Assembly: GCA_002027195.1 (NCBI GenBank)
Contig: MWJO01000013.1
Span: 1 to 64,000 of the forward strand
Length of the DNA stretch: 64,000 nt
Direction: 5' to 3'
From: Streptomyces sp. GKU 895
Lineage (GTDB): Bacteria; Actinomycetota; Actinomycetes; Streptomycetales; Streptomycetaceae
Below are positions 35,000 to 43,954 of the stretch, piece after piece. The notes below the pieces were generated by a model. That model was not told where the DNA came from. It saw nothing but the letters and a program-made list of their open reading frames with translations, and ran no database searches. A program made the position numbers and the translations under genes. Each line of letters starts with the position of its first letter. Within the stretch, counting starts at the first letter, position 1.

Positions 35000-36788
35000 G
35001 TGCACCCCCGTATCGAGGACTACGCCGTCATCGGCGACGAACAGACCGCTGCCCTGGTCGGCAAGGACGGCAGCGTCGACTGGCTCTGCCTGCCCCGCTT
35101 CGACTCGGCCGCCTGCTTCGCCCGGCTGCTCGGTGACGAGAACAACGGCCACTGGCGCATCGCGCCCCGCGACGGCCCGGACCGGTGCGCCCGCCGCGCC
35201 TACCGCCCCGGCACCCTCGTCCTGGACACCGAGTGGGAGACCGACACCGGCTCGGTGCGGGTCACCGACCTGATGCCCCAGCGCGACCGTGCCCCCGACC
35301 TCGTACGCGTCGTCGAGGGCCTCAGCGGCGAGGTCACCGTCCGCAGCACGCTCCGGCTGCGTTTCGACTACGGCTCGATCATGCCGTGGATGCGCAGGAC
35401 CGACGGGCACCGGGTCGCTGTCGCCGGCCCGGACTCGGCGTGGCTGCGCAGCGAACCCGAGGTGCACACCTGGGGCGAGGACTTCGGCACGCACTCGGAG
35501 TTCACCGTCAAGAAAGGCGAGAAGGTGTCGTTCGTCCTCACCTGGCATCCCTCGCACGAGCCGCGCCCGCCGGAGACCGACCCGCTCGACGCCCTGCGCA
35601 CCAGCGTCGAGGACTGGCAGGCGTGGTCGGCCCGCTGCCGCTACGACGGCCCCTACAAGGACGTCGTCCTGCGTTCCCTGATCACGCTCAAGGCCCTCAC
35701 CTACGCCCCGACCGGCGGCATCGTCGCCGCGGCCACCACCTCACTGCCGGAGGAACTGGGCGGCGTACGCAACTGGGACTACCGGTACTGCTGGCTGCGC
35801 GACTCCACGCTCACCCTCGGCGCACTGCTGTCGGCGGGCTACCAGGAGGAGGCCGAGGCCTGGCGCAACTGGCTGCTGCGGGCGGTCGCGGGCGATCCGG
35901 CGGACCTGCAGATCATGTACGGCCTCGCGGGCGAGCGGCGGCTGCCCGAGTTCGAGCTGCCCTGGCTCTCCGGCTTCCGCGGCTCGGCACCGGTGCGGAT
36001 CGGCAACGAGGCCGTGAAGCAGCTCCAGCTGGACGTGTACGGCGAGGTCATGGACTCCCTCTCGCTGGCCCGGAGTTCGGGATTGTCCACCAAGCCGCAC
36101 ATGTGGTCCCTCCAGTGCGCCCTGATGGACTTCCTGCGTGGGGCGTGGCGGCAGCCCGACGAGGGGCTGGTGGGAGGTGCGCGGCGGGCGCCGGCAGTTC
36201 GTCCACTCCAAGGTGATGGTGTGGGTGGCCGCCGACCGGGCCGTGCGCGCCGCGGAGGAGCACCCCGAGTTGCAGGGCGACATCGACGGCTGGCGGAAGA
36301 TGCGCGACGAGGTGCACCGCGAGGTGTGCGAGAAGGGCTTCGACGCCGAGCGCAACACCTTCACCCAGTCCTACGGTTCGAGCGAGCTCGACGCCTCCCT
36401 GCTCCTCATCCCCCGCGTCGGCTTCCTGCCGCCCGACGATCCGCGCGTGATCGGCACCGTCGACGCGATCCGCGAGGAGCTGGACCACGGCGGCTTCCTG
36501 CGCCGCTACAGCACCGACGGCACGACGGTCGACGGGCTGCCGGGCGACGAGGGCACGTTCCTGGTGTGCTCGTTCTGGCTCGCGGACGCCCTGCACATGA
36601 CGGGCCGCACGAAGGAGGCCCGCGAGCTGTTCGAGCGGCTGGTGGGGCTGGCCAACGACGTGGGGCTGCTGTCCGAGGAGTACGACCCGGCGCACGAGTG
36701 CCAGCTCGGCAACTTCCCGCAGGCGTTCAGCCACATCGGGCTGGTGAACACCGCCCTCGCCCTGTTCGGGGACGAGGAGGCAGGATAG
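35000..36788 (+). CDS. Glycoside hydrolase family 15 protein, one frameshift
   Basis: The joined product of about 596 residues begins RIEDYAVIGDEQTAALVGKD and DWLCLPRFDSAACFA, the signature opening of bacterial GH15 proteins, and has GVRNWDYRYCWLRDSTLTL for the substrate site of the (alpha/alpha)6 barrel. An extra G near 36170 separates RQPDEGL from WEVRGGRRQFVHSK. Characterised relatives include mycobacterial trehalase and glucoamylase-like enzymes, so an alpha-glucoside such as trehalose is a fair guess. The GTG at 35000 is used. An SDR gene follows within 5 bp. Confidence 0.85.
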
Positions 36789-36793
36789 GGGCC

Positions 36794-37549
36794 ATGGATC
36801 TTGGACTGAAGGACCGGGTGTACGTCGTCACCGGGGCCACCCGCGGTCTCGGGAACGCGTCCGCGCGCGAGCTGGTCGCCGACGGGGCGAAGGTGGTACT
36901 GACCGGGCGCGACGAGAAGCGGGTCGCCGACGCGGCGGCCGAGCTGGGGCCGAACGCCATCGGGGTGGCCGTCGACAACGCCGACCCGGAGGCGCCGGCC
37001 CGGCTGATCGCGGCCGCGCGGGAGAGCTTCGGCGGCTTCGACGGCATCCTGATCAGCGTGGGCGGCCCGGCGCCGGGGTTCGTCGCGGACAACACGGACG
37101 AGCACTGGACCAGCGCGTTCGAGTCGGTGTTCCTGGGCGCGGTACGGCTCGCTCGCGCGGCGGCGGAGGAACTGGAGGCGGGGGGTGTCATCGGGTTCGT
37201 GCTGTCGGGCTCGGTGCACGAGCCGATTCCGGGGCTGACGATCTCCAACGGGCTGCGGCCGGGGCTCGCCGGGTTCGCGAAGTCGATCGCGGACGAGCTG
37301 GGGCCGCGCGGGATTCGCGTCGTAGGCCTGCTGCCGTCGCGGATCGACACGGATCGCGTGCGTGAGCTGGACGGGTTGTCCGCGGATCCGGAGGCCACCC
37401 GGGCCGCCAATGAGGCGCGGATTCCGTTGCGGCGATACGGGACGCCGGAGGAGTTCGGGCGTACGGCGGCGTTCTTGCTCTCCCCTGCGGCTTCCTATTT
37501 GACCGGGATCATGCTGCCCGTTGATGGGGGCATGCGGCACGGTTTTTGA
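36794..37549 (+). CDS. SDR family oxidoreductase
   Basis: The 251-residue protein has TGATRGLG at residues 13-20 and a C-terminal GIMLPVDGGMRHGF typical of FabG-like SDRs. The active site is unusual: after LSGSVHEPIPGL the usual YxxxK reads SNGLRPGLAGFAKSI, so the Tyr is replaced, as in the 3-oxoacyl-reductase-like atypical SDRs. It starts 5 bp after the GH15 stop and is probably co-transcribed with it. Substrate unknown. Confidence 0.85.
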   Translation: MDLGLKDRVYVVTGATRGLGNASARELVADGAKVVLTGRDEKRVADAAAELGPNAIGVAVDNADPEAPARLIAAARESFGGFDGILISVGGPAPGFVADNTDEHWTSAFESVFLGAVRLARAAAEELEAGGVIGFVLSGSVHEPIPGLTISNGLRPGLAGFAKSIADELGPRGIRVVGLLPSRIDTDRVRELDGLSADPEATRAANEARIPLRRYGTPEEFGRTAAFLLSPAASYLTGIMLPVDGGMRHGF

Positions 37550-37550
37550 G

Positions 37551-37594
37551 CTGCGGGCCGGTGGGGGTTGAGCGCGCAGTTCCCCGCGCCCCTC
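37551..37594. repeat. Streptomyces intergenic repeat, copy 2
   Basis: CTGCGGGCCGGTGG and GCGCGCAGTTCCCCGCGCCCC are the reverse complement of the common streptomycete element also found at 11692-11782. It fills the gap between the convergent SDR and amaP genes. Confidence 0.7.
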
Positions 37595-37601
37595 AAGAGC
37601 C

Positions 37602-38189
37602 TCAGCTGACCCTTTCAGCACGATGCTTGACGGCCTTCATGCGGACCTCTGTCGGCAGAGACTCCAGGCCCGCCGAGTTGCGAGCGTGCGTCAGGGCCTC
37701 TGTCGTCACGTGGGTCAGTGCCGTCCCGGGGTCCACGTGCGGTTCCAGCTGGAGCCGTACGCGGGTCTCCGGGGCGTCGCGCCGGCCCGTCAGCTGCACA
37801 TGGGCGTGGGCGACGCCATCCAACCGCGTGGCCTCGTCGGCCAGTACACCCTCCAGCGCCCGGCCGCGCAGCAGCGCGCCCTCGCCGTCGCCGGTGTCGA
37901 CCAGGACCTCGGTGAGGCGGTGCCGGCGCAGGTTCGCGACCAGCCACCACAGGGCGAGCAGGACGAGGACCGCGAGCACGCCGAGGACCGTCGGCCACCA
38001 CCAGCCGGCGTCCCGCCAGCGGGTGCGTTCGGCGGTGTCGAGGAGTACGTCGTGACGACTGTCGTGGATCCACCAGGAGGGCGGGTTCGCGCCCAGCCCC
38101 ACGGCCAGCACCGCGCCGCCCACGACGACCAACAAGAGCCCGGTCAGGCCCAGCAGCACCCGGTTGACGCCCCTGAGCACGGCCCTCAC
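37602..38189 (-). CDS. amaP: Alkaline shock response membrane anchor protein AmaP
   Basis: The 195-residue protein has two transmembrane helices (RVLLGLTGLLLVVVGGAVLA and WWWPTVLGVLAVLVLLALWW) and a cytoplasmic C-terminal domain with VLVDTGDGEGALLRGRALEG and strands VAHAHVQLTG and TRVRLQLEPH. AmaP anchors Asp23-type proteins at the membrane in Staphylococcus. The GTG at 38189 overlaps the preceding gene's stop (GTGA). It is the last gene of the Asp23 cluster and faces the SDR gene. Confidence 0.85.
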   Translation of the reverse strand: MRAVLRGVNRVLLGLTGLLLVVVGGAVLAVGLGANPPSWWIHDSRHDVLLDTAERTRWRDAGWWWPTVLGVLAVLVLLALWWLVANLRRHRLTEVLVDTGDGEGALLRGRALEGVLADEATRLDGVAHAHVQLTGRRDAPETRVRLQLEPHVDPGTALTHVTTEALTHARNSAGLESLPTEVRMKAVKHRAERVS

Positions 38190-38843
38190 CCCTTCTTCCC
38201 GGGCCGCCGCACATGCAGCGACAGCGACGGCGGCCGGGCCAGGCCCAGTCCCCGGATCGCATCGCCCAGTACGGCGTCCAGGTCTGCGCGTACGTCGTCC
38301 AGTTCACGGAAGTGCGAGACCGCGCTGACGTCGGCCTTGGCGCGGGACAGCCGGACCCGCACCGACTGCACGCCGGCGACCTCGACGGCCCGGTCGCGCA
38401 GGACCAGGGCGGCGGCCTCGCGGTAGAGGCCGGCCCGTACGTCGGCGTGGGTGCGCCGCATGGGCAGGATGCGGCGCAGTCCGGGGGTGGCGGCGGAGGA
38501 CGATCAGCCAGAGGCCGAGGGCGGCGGCGACGCCGGCACCGACGAGGACCCAGGTGTCGTCCAGGGGCCGCTCGGCGAGCTGGGTCGCCAGTTCGCGGCG
38601 CCAGCGCATGGCCGGCTGTTCGGCGCGGACGGCCGTGATGTCGTAGAGGAAGAGCCCGGCGACGGCGAGGAGCAGCACCGCGACGACGGCCGCGGGGACG
38701 CGCCGGGGCGACCAGAAACGGCCGCTGCGGCCGCTGCCGACGTCGCCTTCGAGGGCCGGTGGTGGTGCGGGGTCCGGTTCGGTCGGTTTCTCCAGAACCG
38801 GCAGTCGTTGCGTCGTGCCCTCGGAGCCCTGGGGCTCGCTCAT
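38186..38843 (-). CDS. DUF6286-type Asp23-cluster membrane protein, one frameshift
   Basis: The joined product of about 218 residues has a Pro-rich cytoplasmic start (MSEPQGSEGTTQRLPV), a helix (PAAVVAVLLLAVAGLFLYDI), an extracytoplasmic part, a second helix (WVLVGAGVAAALGLWLIVL) and a C-terminal module (VEVAGVQSVRVRLSR, DAVLGDAIRGLGL, SLSLHVRRPG) like that of AmaP. A missing base near 38495 splits it. The gene overlaps the neighbours on both sides by 4 bp. In this family the protein is thought to join the Asp23 envelope complex; that role is inferred. Confidence 0.75.
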
Positions 38844-39214
38844 CGCGTCCTCCCCTGTGCCGCGCCGTGCGCCGGGGTCAGATGCAGCCGCTCGACCTGG
38901 ACCGCGACCTCCGACACCTCCATTCCCACCAACGCGCGTACCCGCTCCACGACATGTCGACGCACGCGGGCGCAACGGGCGCCGATGTCGGTGGGGTAGC
39001 CGAGTTCGAGGTGGACGTGGACGCGCGCCGTGTCGTGGTGGACCACCACGGTGGCGTGCGCGGGCGCGGCCTCGTCGGGGACCTCGCCGGTCACCTCGCG
39101 CGCCGCCTGCGAGGCGATCTTCGCGACGACCCGGTCGGCGATCCGCGTCGCGCCGCGTTCGCCGGGCGGTACGACAGGCAGGGGTCTGCGGAGCTCACCG
39201 GCCTCTGCGGTCAT
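38840..39214 (-). CDS. Asp23/Gls24 family protein, copy 2
   Basis: The 124-residue soluble protein carries TRIADRVVAKIASQAAREV at its start and ARVHVHLELGYPTDIG then EVSEVAVQVERLHL at its end, the Asp23 pattern. It lacks the glycine/serine-rich middle of copy 1. It overlaps the DUF2273-like gene upstream and the DUF6286-type gene downstream by ATGA each. Confidence 0.82.
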   Translation of the reverse strand: MTAEAGELRRPLPVVPPGERGATRIADRVVAKIASQAAREVTGEVPDEAAPAHATVVVHHDTARVHVHLELGYPTDIGARCARVRRHVVERVRALVGMEVSEVAVQVERLHLTPAHGAAQGRTR

Positions 39215-39411
39215 CTGGGTCCCTGCCGGTCGCGGCGGTCGTCACGGGTGCGGAAGAAGTCACCGATCTCCAGGTCTCCCTCCATGAAGCGGCCGACGAC
39301 GAACCCGATCGCGCCCAGGGCCGCCACCAGCAGGAAGGCCCCGAACCCGCCGAAGTACCCGGCGAAGCCCAGCGCCATACCGGCGATCATGCCGACCACG
39401 GCCATGCTCAT
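39211..39411 (-). CDS. DUF2273-like small membrane protein
   Basis: The 66-residue protein begins MSMAVVGMIAGMALGFAG, has a second helix (FGAFLLVAALGAIGFVVG) and a charged tail EGDLEIGDFFRTRDDRRD. Proteins of this size with two glycine-rich helices (DUF2273) recur in Asp23/AmaP clusters. Its stop overlaps the Asp23 copy 2 start by 4 bp. The tail could contact the soluble Asp23 proteins. Confidence 0.75.
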   Translation of the reverse strand: MSMAVVGMIAGMALGFAGYFGGFGAFLLVAALGAIGFVVGRFMEGDLEIGDFFRTRDDRRDRQGPR

Positions 39412-39442
39412 GCCGCACTCCCCTCAGCCGCCCGGAGACCCT

Positions 39443-39907
39443 TCACTGGATCCGGGGCTCCGGCTCGTCGTCCTCTTCCTCGGGCAGTTTCACGTCGCTG
39501 ACCGCGATGTTGACCTCGACGACCTCCAGGCCGGTCATCCGCTCCACGGCCGCGATGACGTTCTCCCGGACGGCCCGGGCCACGTCGGCGATCGACACGC
39601 CGTAGTCGACGACGATCTCCAGGTCGAGCGCGGTCTGCACCTCGCCGACCTCGGCCTTCACGCCCCGTGTCACGGATTTCGAGCCGCCGGGCACCCGGTC
39701 GCGGACGGCCCCGAAGGTGCGGGAGAGCCCGCTGCCCATGGCGTGCACTCCGAGGACGTCCCGGGCGGCCAGCCCGGCGATCTTCTCCACGACCCCGTCG
39801 GCGATGGTGGTCCGTCCCCGGGTCGCCGGGTCACCGCCGCCGCGCTTGACGGCCTTGCGGGGCTGCGTGGCGGTTTCCATGTCGGGAGTCTGCGTCTGCT
39901 CTGTCAT
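39443..39907 (-). CDS. Asp23/Gls24 family envelope stress response protein, copy 1
   Basis: The 154-residue protein has a Thr/Gln-rich start and then the full Asp23 domain: RTTIADGVVEKIAGLAARDV, GVHAMGSGLSRTFG, LDLEIVVDYGVSIADVARAV and EVVEVNIAVSDVKL, ending in an acidic tail. Asp23 is an abundant membrane-associated stress protein in Gram-positives. It is the first gene of the cluster; the ATG at 39907 is used. Confidence 0.9.
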   Translation of the reverse strand: MTEQTQTPDMETATQPRKAVKRGGGDPATRGRTTIADGVVEKIAGLAARDVLGVHAMGSGLSRTFGAVRDRVPGGSKSVTRGVKAEVGEVQTALDLEIVVDYGVSIADVARAVRENVIAAVERMTGLEVVEVNIAVSDVKLPEEEDDEPEPRIQ

Positions 39908-39994
39908 CGCCGTACATCCCTTTCGATCGTCGTCCTTGAACCACCGTAAGTGGGGTTGCGCCCGCGCGCGCCGGGGATGCGGCAGGCTGGAGCA

Positions 39995-40675
39995 ATGACC
40001 GACCGGTGGACACAGTCCGTACGGCATCAGCTCGGCCTCGGCAGGCTGCTGCCCCTGGGTGGCGCGCGTGACGGCGCGTGGATCGCGGAGGAGGCGGCCG
40101 AGGCGGTGCTGCGGCGTGCGGTACGGGGGATGCGCGGCGTACGCCTGGAGTCGTTGCGGATCGCGCTCGCCGATCCGGAGGCGGCGCGCGAGCCTGTCGT
40201 ACCGCCGCCGCCGAGCGCCCTGCCGCCGGGGCCGTTGCGGGTCTCGGCGGGGTTCGCGGCGACCGCGCGGGAGCCGCTGCCGACGACGGCGGACCGGCTG
40301 CGGACGGGTTTGGCGACCGCGGCCACGGAACTGCTGGGGCTGGCGGTGGCGGAGGTCGATCTGGAGGTGACGGCTCTGCTGGACGAGGAGCCGGAGGCCG
40401 AGCCGGTACGGCGGCCCGAGCCGCCGTCGGCCGTGGTGGCCGACGATTCCGCGGCGGCCGCCGCCCTCGCGGTGCCCGGCGTGGCGGGGGTCACCGCCGC
40501 GCTGGGGCAGGCGGTGCGGAGCGAGGCGGCCCTGCCGCGAGGCCACGTCCGGGTGGAGGTGGCGGTCGACGCGGACCACCGGGCGCTGGATGTGGCCCTG
40601 GCGGTCCGCGAGCAGGTGGGGAAGGCGCTTCCCGGTCCTCCGACGGTGGCGGTGCTGGTCACCGCGGTCGGGTGA
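39995..40675 (+). CDS. P10-family-named protein with Asp23-like C-terminal module
   Basis: The 226-residue soluble protein is divergent from Asp23 copy 1 with 87 bp between. Streptomyces homologues are annotated as nucleopolyhedrovirus P10 family, a name from weak similarity. Its C-terminal part (VRVEVAVDADHRALDVALAVREQVGKAL kept as VEVAVDADHRALDVALAVRE, then TVAVLVTAVG) follows the same strand-helix-strand order as Asp23 (LEIVVDYGVSIADVARAVRE...). An N-terminal half has an earlier similar unit (GVRLESLRIALADPE and AEVDLEVTALLDEE). It is therefore likely a divergent two-module member of the Asp23 group. Confidence 0.75.
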   Translation: MTDRWTQSVRHQLGLGRLLPLGGARDGAWIAEEAAEAVLRRAVRGMRGVRLESLRIALADPEAAREPVVPPPPSALPPGPLRVSAGFAATAREPLPTTADRLRTGLATAATELLGLAVAEVDLEVTALLDEEPEAEPVRRPEPPSAVVADDSAAAAALAVPGVAGVTAALGQAVRSEAALPRGHVRVEVAVDADHRALDVALAVREQVGKALPGPPTVAVLVTAVG

Positions 40676-40688
40676 ACGCCTGTGGGGG

Positions 40689-41483
40689 CTATTCGCCGAT
40701 GCCGGCCAGGTCGCGCAGTCGGCGTGCCTGTGCGGCGCGCTCGGCGGCGCGCTGCTCGTCGTAGGTGCGGTCCTGGGCACCACGCAGCAGCGCCTTGGTC
40801 TCGATGACGGCGTCCCGCGGCGCGGCCAGCAGGGCGCCGGCGAGGTCGCGTACGGCGTCGTCGAGCTGGTCCCGGGGGACGGCGATGTTGGCCAGGCCGG
40901 TGGTGACGGCTTCCTCGGCCAGGACGAAGCGTCCGGTGGCGCAGATCTCCAGCGCACGGGCATAGCCGACGAGGGAGACGAGCGGGTTCGTGCCCGTGAG
41001 GTCCGGGACCAGGCCCAGGCTGGTCTCGCGCATGGCGAACTGCACGTCGTCGGCGACGACGCGAAGGTCGCAGGCGAGCGCGAGCTGGAAGCCCGCCCCG
41101 ATGGCATGCCCCTGGACGGCGGCGATGGACACGATGTCGCTCCGCCGCCACCAGGTGAAGCCCTCCTGGAACTCCGCGATGGCAGCGTCGAGTTCGGCGT
41201 CACCACTGCGGGCGAGGTCGATGAACGACGGCTCGCCCTCGATCCCCTCCGGCGTGAACATCTGCCGGTCGAGCCCCGCGGAGAAGGACTTGCCCTCACC
41301 GCGCAGCACGACGACCCGGACGGAGCCCGGCACCAGCCGACCCGCCGCGGCGAGCGCCCGCCACAGAGCGGGGCTCTGCGCGTTGAGCTTGGCCGGGTTG
41401 GTCAGCGTCACCGTGGCGAGGGTGTCCTCGACGGTGAGCCGTACGCCGTCCTTGTCGAGCAGGGGAACGAGTTCCTGGCCCAT
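40689..41483 (-). CDS. Enoyl-CoA hydratase/isomerase family protein
   Basis: The 264-residue crotonase-fold protein has the oxyanion-hole segments GEGKSFSAGLDRQMF and QGHAIGAGFQLALACDLRVV, and FAMRETSLGLVPDLTGT for the active-site glutamate region. It hydrates or isomerises an enoyl-CoA; beta-oxidation is likely. The ATG at 41483 is used. It converges on the P10-family gene with 13 bp between stops. Confidence 0.9.
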   Translation of the reverse strand: MGQELVPLLDKDGVRLTVEDTLATVTLTNPAKLNAQSPALWRALAAAGRLVPGSVRVVVLRGEGKSFSAGLDRQMFTPEGIEGEPSFIDLARSGDAELDAAIAEFQEGFTWWRRSDIVSIAAVQGHAIGAGFQLALACDLRVVADDVQFAMRETSLGLVPDLTGTNPLVSLVGYARALEICATGRFVLAEEAVTTGLANIAVPRDQLDDAVRDLAGALLAAPRDAVIETKALLRGAQDRTYDEQRAAERAAQARRLRDLAGIGE

Positions 41484-41549
41484 GGGGCGCCTCCGATGAG
41501 TGCGGTCATCCGCCGTGCCACACGGCACGGCTAAGTGACTGCACAGTAA

Positions 41550-41581
41550 CCACCCGGACGGTCAGCCGACCGACCGGGTGG
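41550..41581. terminator. Terminator of the small HTH gene
   Basis: CCACCCGG (41550-41557) pairs with CCGGGTGG (41574-41581), with an inner GGTC/GACC pair. It lies 31 bp past the stop of the HTH gene, on its strand. Confidence 0.75.
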
Positions 41582-41611
41582 CCACCATCGAAGCCGAGGG
41601 GCCGCCCGGAA

Positions 41612-41833
41612 TCAGGACGACGCGGCCTTCTTGCCCCGGGTCGCGCCGCCACGCCCACGAAGCGTGACGCCCGACTCGCTGAGCATCCGGTGTACGAAGC
41701 CATACGAGCGGCCGGTCTCTTCGGCCAGCGCCCGGATGCTCGCACCGGAGTCGTACTTCTTCTTCAGGTCTGCCGCGAGCTTGTCGCGCGCGGCGCCGGT
41801 CACCCGGCTGCCCTTCTTCAGAGTCTCGGCCAC
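41612..41833 (-). CDS. Small helix-turn-helix protein
   Basis: The 73-residue basic protein has a resolvase-like/HTH segment DLKKKYDSGASIRALAEETGR followed by SYGFVHRMLSESGV and ends in TRGKKAASS. A GTG at 41833, 5 bp after GAGGAGG, is the start; longer in-frame ATGs upstream have poor ribosome sites. It binds DNA by inference and is conserved across Streptomyces. It may be a developmental or nucleoid factor; no target is seen. Confidence 0.82.
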   Translation of the reverse strand: MAETLKKGSRVTGAARDKLAADLKKKYDSGASIRALAEETGRSYGFVHRMLSESGVTLRGRGGATRGKKAASS

Positions 41834-42168
41834 CCGTGCCTCCTCATGGGAAGTGCGCTCTGGTCTCCTCATGATCACCCCTCCCGGGCTTCCTGGCCAC
41901 CCATTCGGCAAGGTCCGTAAGACAAGGTTGTGACGACAGGAGCGCATCCCCACATACGGAATCCGGGATTCCATCACGGCGCGTTCGTACCGCCGAACGG
42001 GTTCATTTGTGAACGGGCAGGTCAGAGACGTGCGACGGCCGACCCCTTGTCGACAAAGGGATCGGCCGCGAAATGGATGTAGGACACACCCCGGTACGAG
42101 GAGATCTCACACAGATGATGGATCACCGGTAAGCCGAATGATCCATACGCCGTGGATCACGCATTCGA
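41834..42168. promoter_or_regulatory. Long intergenic region with inverted repeats
   Basis: This 335-bp gap between the HTH gene start and the ABC-F gene end is relatively AT-rich. It holds GTTCA-TTTG-TGAAC near 42002-42015, a near-palindrome CCCTTGTCGACAAAGGG near 42043-42059, and an 8-bp inverted repeat ATGGATCA (42118-42125)/TGATCCAT (42139-42146) with a 13-bp spacer. The last could be the ABC-F terminator or an operator. No gene is seen. Confidence 0.5.
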
Positions 42169-43766
42169 TCAAGCCAGGGCGACCAGATCCGCGTAGTCGG
42201 CACCCCACAGGTCCTCGACACCGTCCGGCAGCAGAATGATCCGCTCCGGCTGGAGCGCCTCGACGGCGCCCTCGTCGTGGGTGACGAGGACGACGGCGCC
42301 CTTGTAGGTGCGCAGCGCGCCGAGGATCTCCTCACGGCTGGCGGGGTCGAGGTTGTTGGTGGGCTCGTCCAGGAGCAGTACGTTCGCCGACGACACCACC
42401 AGGGTGGCGAGGGCGAGCCGGGTCTTCTCACCGCCGGAGAGGACGCCCGCGGGCTTGTCGACGTCGTCGCCGGAGAACAGGAAGGAGCCGAGCACCTTGC
42501 GGACCTCGACGAGGTCCATGTCGGGGGCGGCCGAGCGCATGTTCTCCAGGACCGTGCGGTCGGGGTCCAGGGTCTCGTGCTCCTGGGCGTAGTAGCCGAT
42601 CTTGAGGCCGTGACCGGGGACGACGGCACCGGTGTCCGGCTGCTCGGCACCGGCGAGCAGCCGCAGCAGCGTCGTCTTGCCCGCGCCGTTGAGCCCGAGG
42701 ATGACCACCCTCGAACCCTTGTCGATCGCCAGGTCGACGTCGGTGAAGATCTCCAGCGAGCCGTAGGACTTCGACAGGCCTTCGGCGGTCAGCGGGGTCT
42801 TGCCGCAGGGCGCCGGCTCCGGGAAGCGGAGCTTGGCGACCTTGTCGGAGACCCGGACCGCCTCCAGGCCCGCCAGCAGCCGGTCGGCGCGCTTGGCCAT
42901 GTTCTGCGCGGCGACGTCTTGGTGGCCTTGGCGCGCATCTTGTCGGCCTGCGAGTGCAGGGCGGCGGCCTTCTTCTCGGCGTTCTGCCGCTCGCGCTTGC
43001 GGCGCTTCTCGTCGGCCTCGCGCTGCTGCTGGTAGAGCTTCCAGCCCATGTTGTAGACGTCGATCTGGGCGCGGTTGGCGTCCAGATAGAAGACCTTGTT
43101 GACGACCGTCTCGACCAGGTCGACGTCGTGGGAGATCACGATGAAGCCGCCGCGGTAGGTCTTGAGGTAGTCGCGCAGCCAGACGATCGAGTCGGCGTCG
43201 AGGTGGTTCGTGGGCTCGTCGAGCAGCAGCGTGTCCGCGTCCGAGAACAGGATGCGGGCCAGCTCGATACGGCGGCGCTGACCACCGGAGAGGGTGTGCA
43301 GCGGCTGGCCGAGCACCCGGTCGGGAAGGTTCAGCGCGGCGGCGATGGTGGCGGCCTCGGCCTCGGCGGCGTACCCGCCCTTGGTGAGGAACTCCGTCTC
43401 CTGGCGCTCGTACTGCTTGAGCGCCTTCTCGCGGGTGGCGCCCTGGCCGTTGGCGATGCGCTGTTCGTTCTCGCGCATCTTGCGGATCAGTACGTCGAGG
43501 CCGCGCGCGGAGAGGATGCGGTCGCGGGCGAGGACGTCGAGGTCGCCGGTGCGGGGGTCCTGCGGGAGGTAGCCGACCTCGCCGGAGCGGGTGATCTGGC
43601 CGGCGGCGGGGATGCCCTCACCGGCGAGGCACTTGGTGAGGGTGGTCTTTCCCGCGCCGTTGCGGCCGACCAGGCCGATGCGGTCGCCCTTGGCGACACG
43701 GAAGGTGGCGGACTCGATGAGGACTCGGGCGCCGGCGCGCAGCTCGATACCGGTGGCGGAGATCAC
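42169..43766 (-). CDS. ABC-F family ATPase, one frameshift
   Basis: The joined product of about 532 residues has two ABC domains: Walker A GRNGAGKTT and GLNGAGKTT, signatures LSGGQRRRIELAR and LSGGEKTRLALA, Walker B LLLDEPTNHLD and LLLDEPTNNLD. Between them is the charged ABC-F linker (KLYQQQREADEKRRKRERQN) and no transmembrane segment. ABC-F proteins act on the ribosome, in translation control or antibiotic protection. A missing base near 42917 breaks the frame (ATKT / VAAQNMAKRADRLL). The GTG at 43766 follows CTGGAG. A housekeeping (EttA-like) role is more likely than resistance, given its conserved place. Confidence 0.88.
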
Positions 43767-43954
43767 GGACAGACTCCAGGGCGTGTGTATGACGGTTGTG
43801 GGCGGCTGAGGACGTTCCCGCCGTCTAATGCGCGAGGAGAATGGCCATGGGCCAAGTCTAACGGGGGCATGCAAGCACTTTTTCTGGGTGCGGGTGTTCG
43901 GGACCCGCGGTGCGCTCCGGGTGCGGGGCCGGAGCCGTGGATCACGATGACGGC

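Noticed and set aside
39995..40675. Viral origin of the P10-named protein
   Set aside because: The name comes from weak similarity. The context and module pattern fit the adjacent Asp23 cluster, with no phage genes around.
42169..43766. Antibiotic-resistance role for the ABC-F protein
   Set aside because: There is no biosynthetic cluster or attenuator-type leader nearby and the gene sits in conserved core synteny, so a housekeeping role is more likely.
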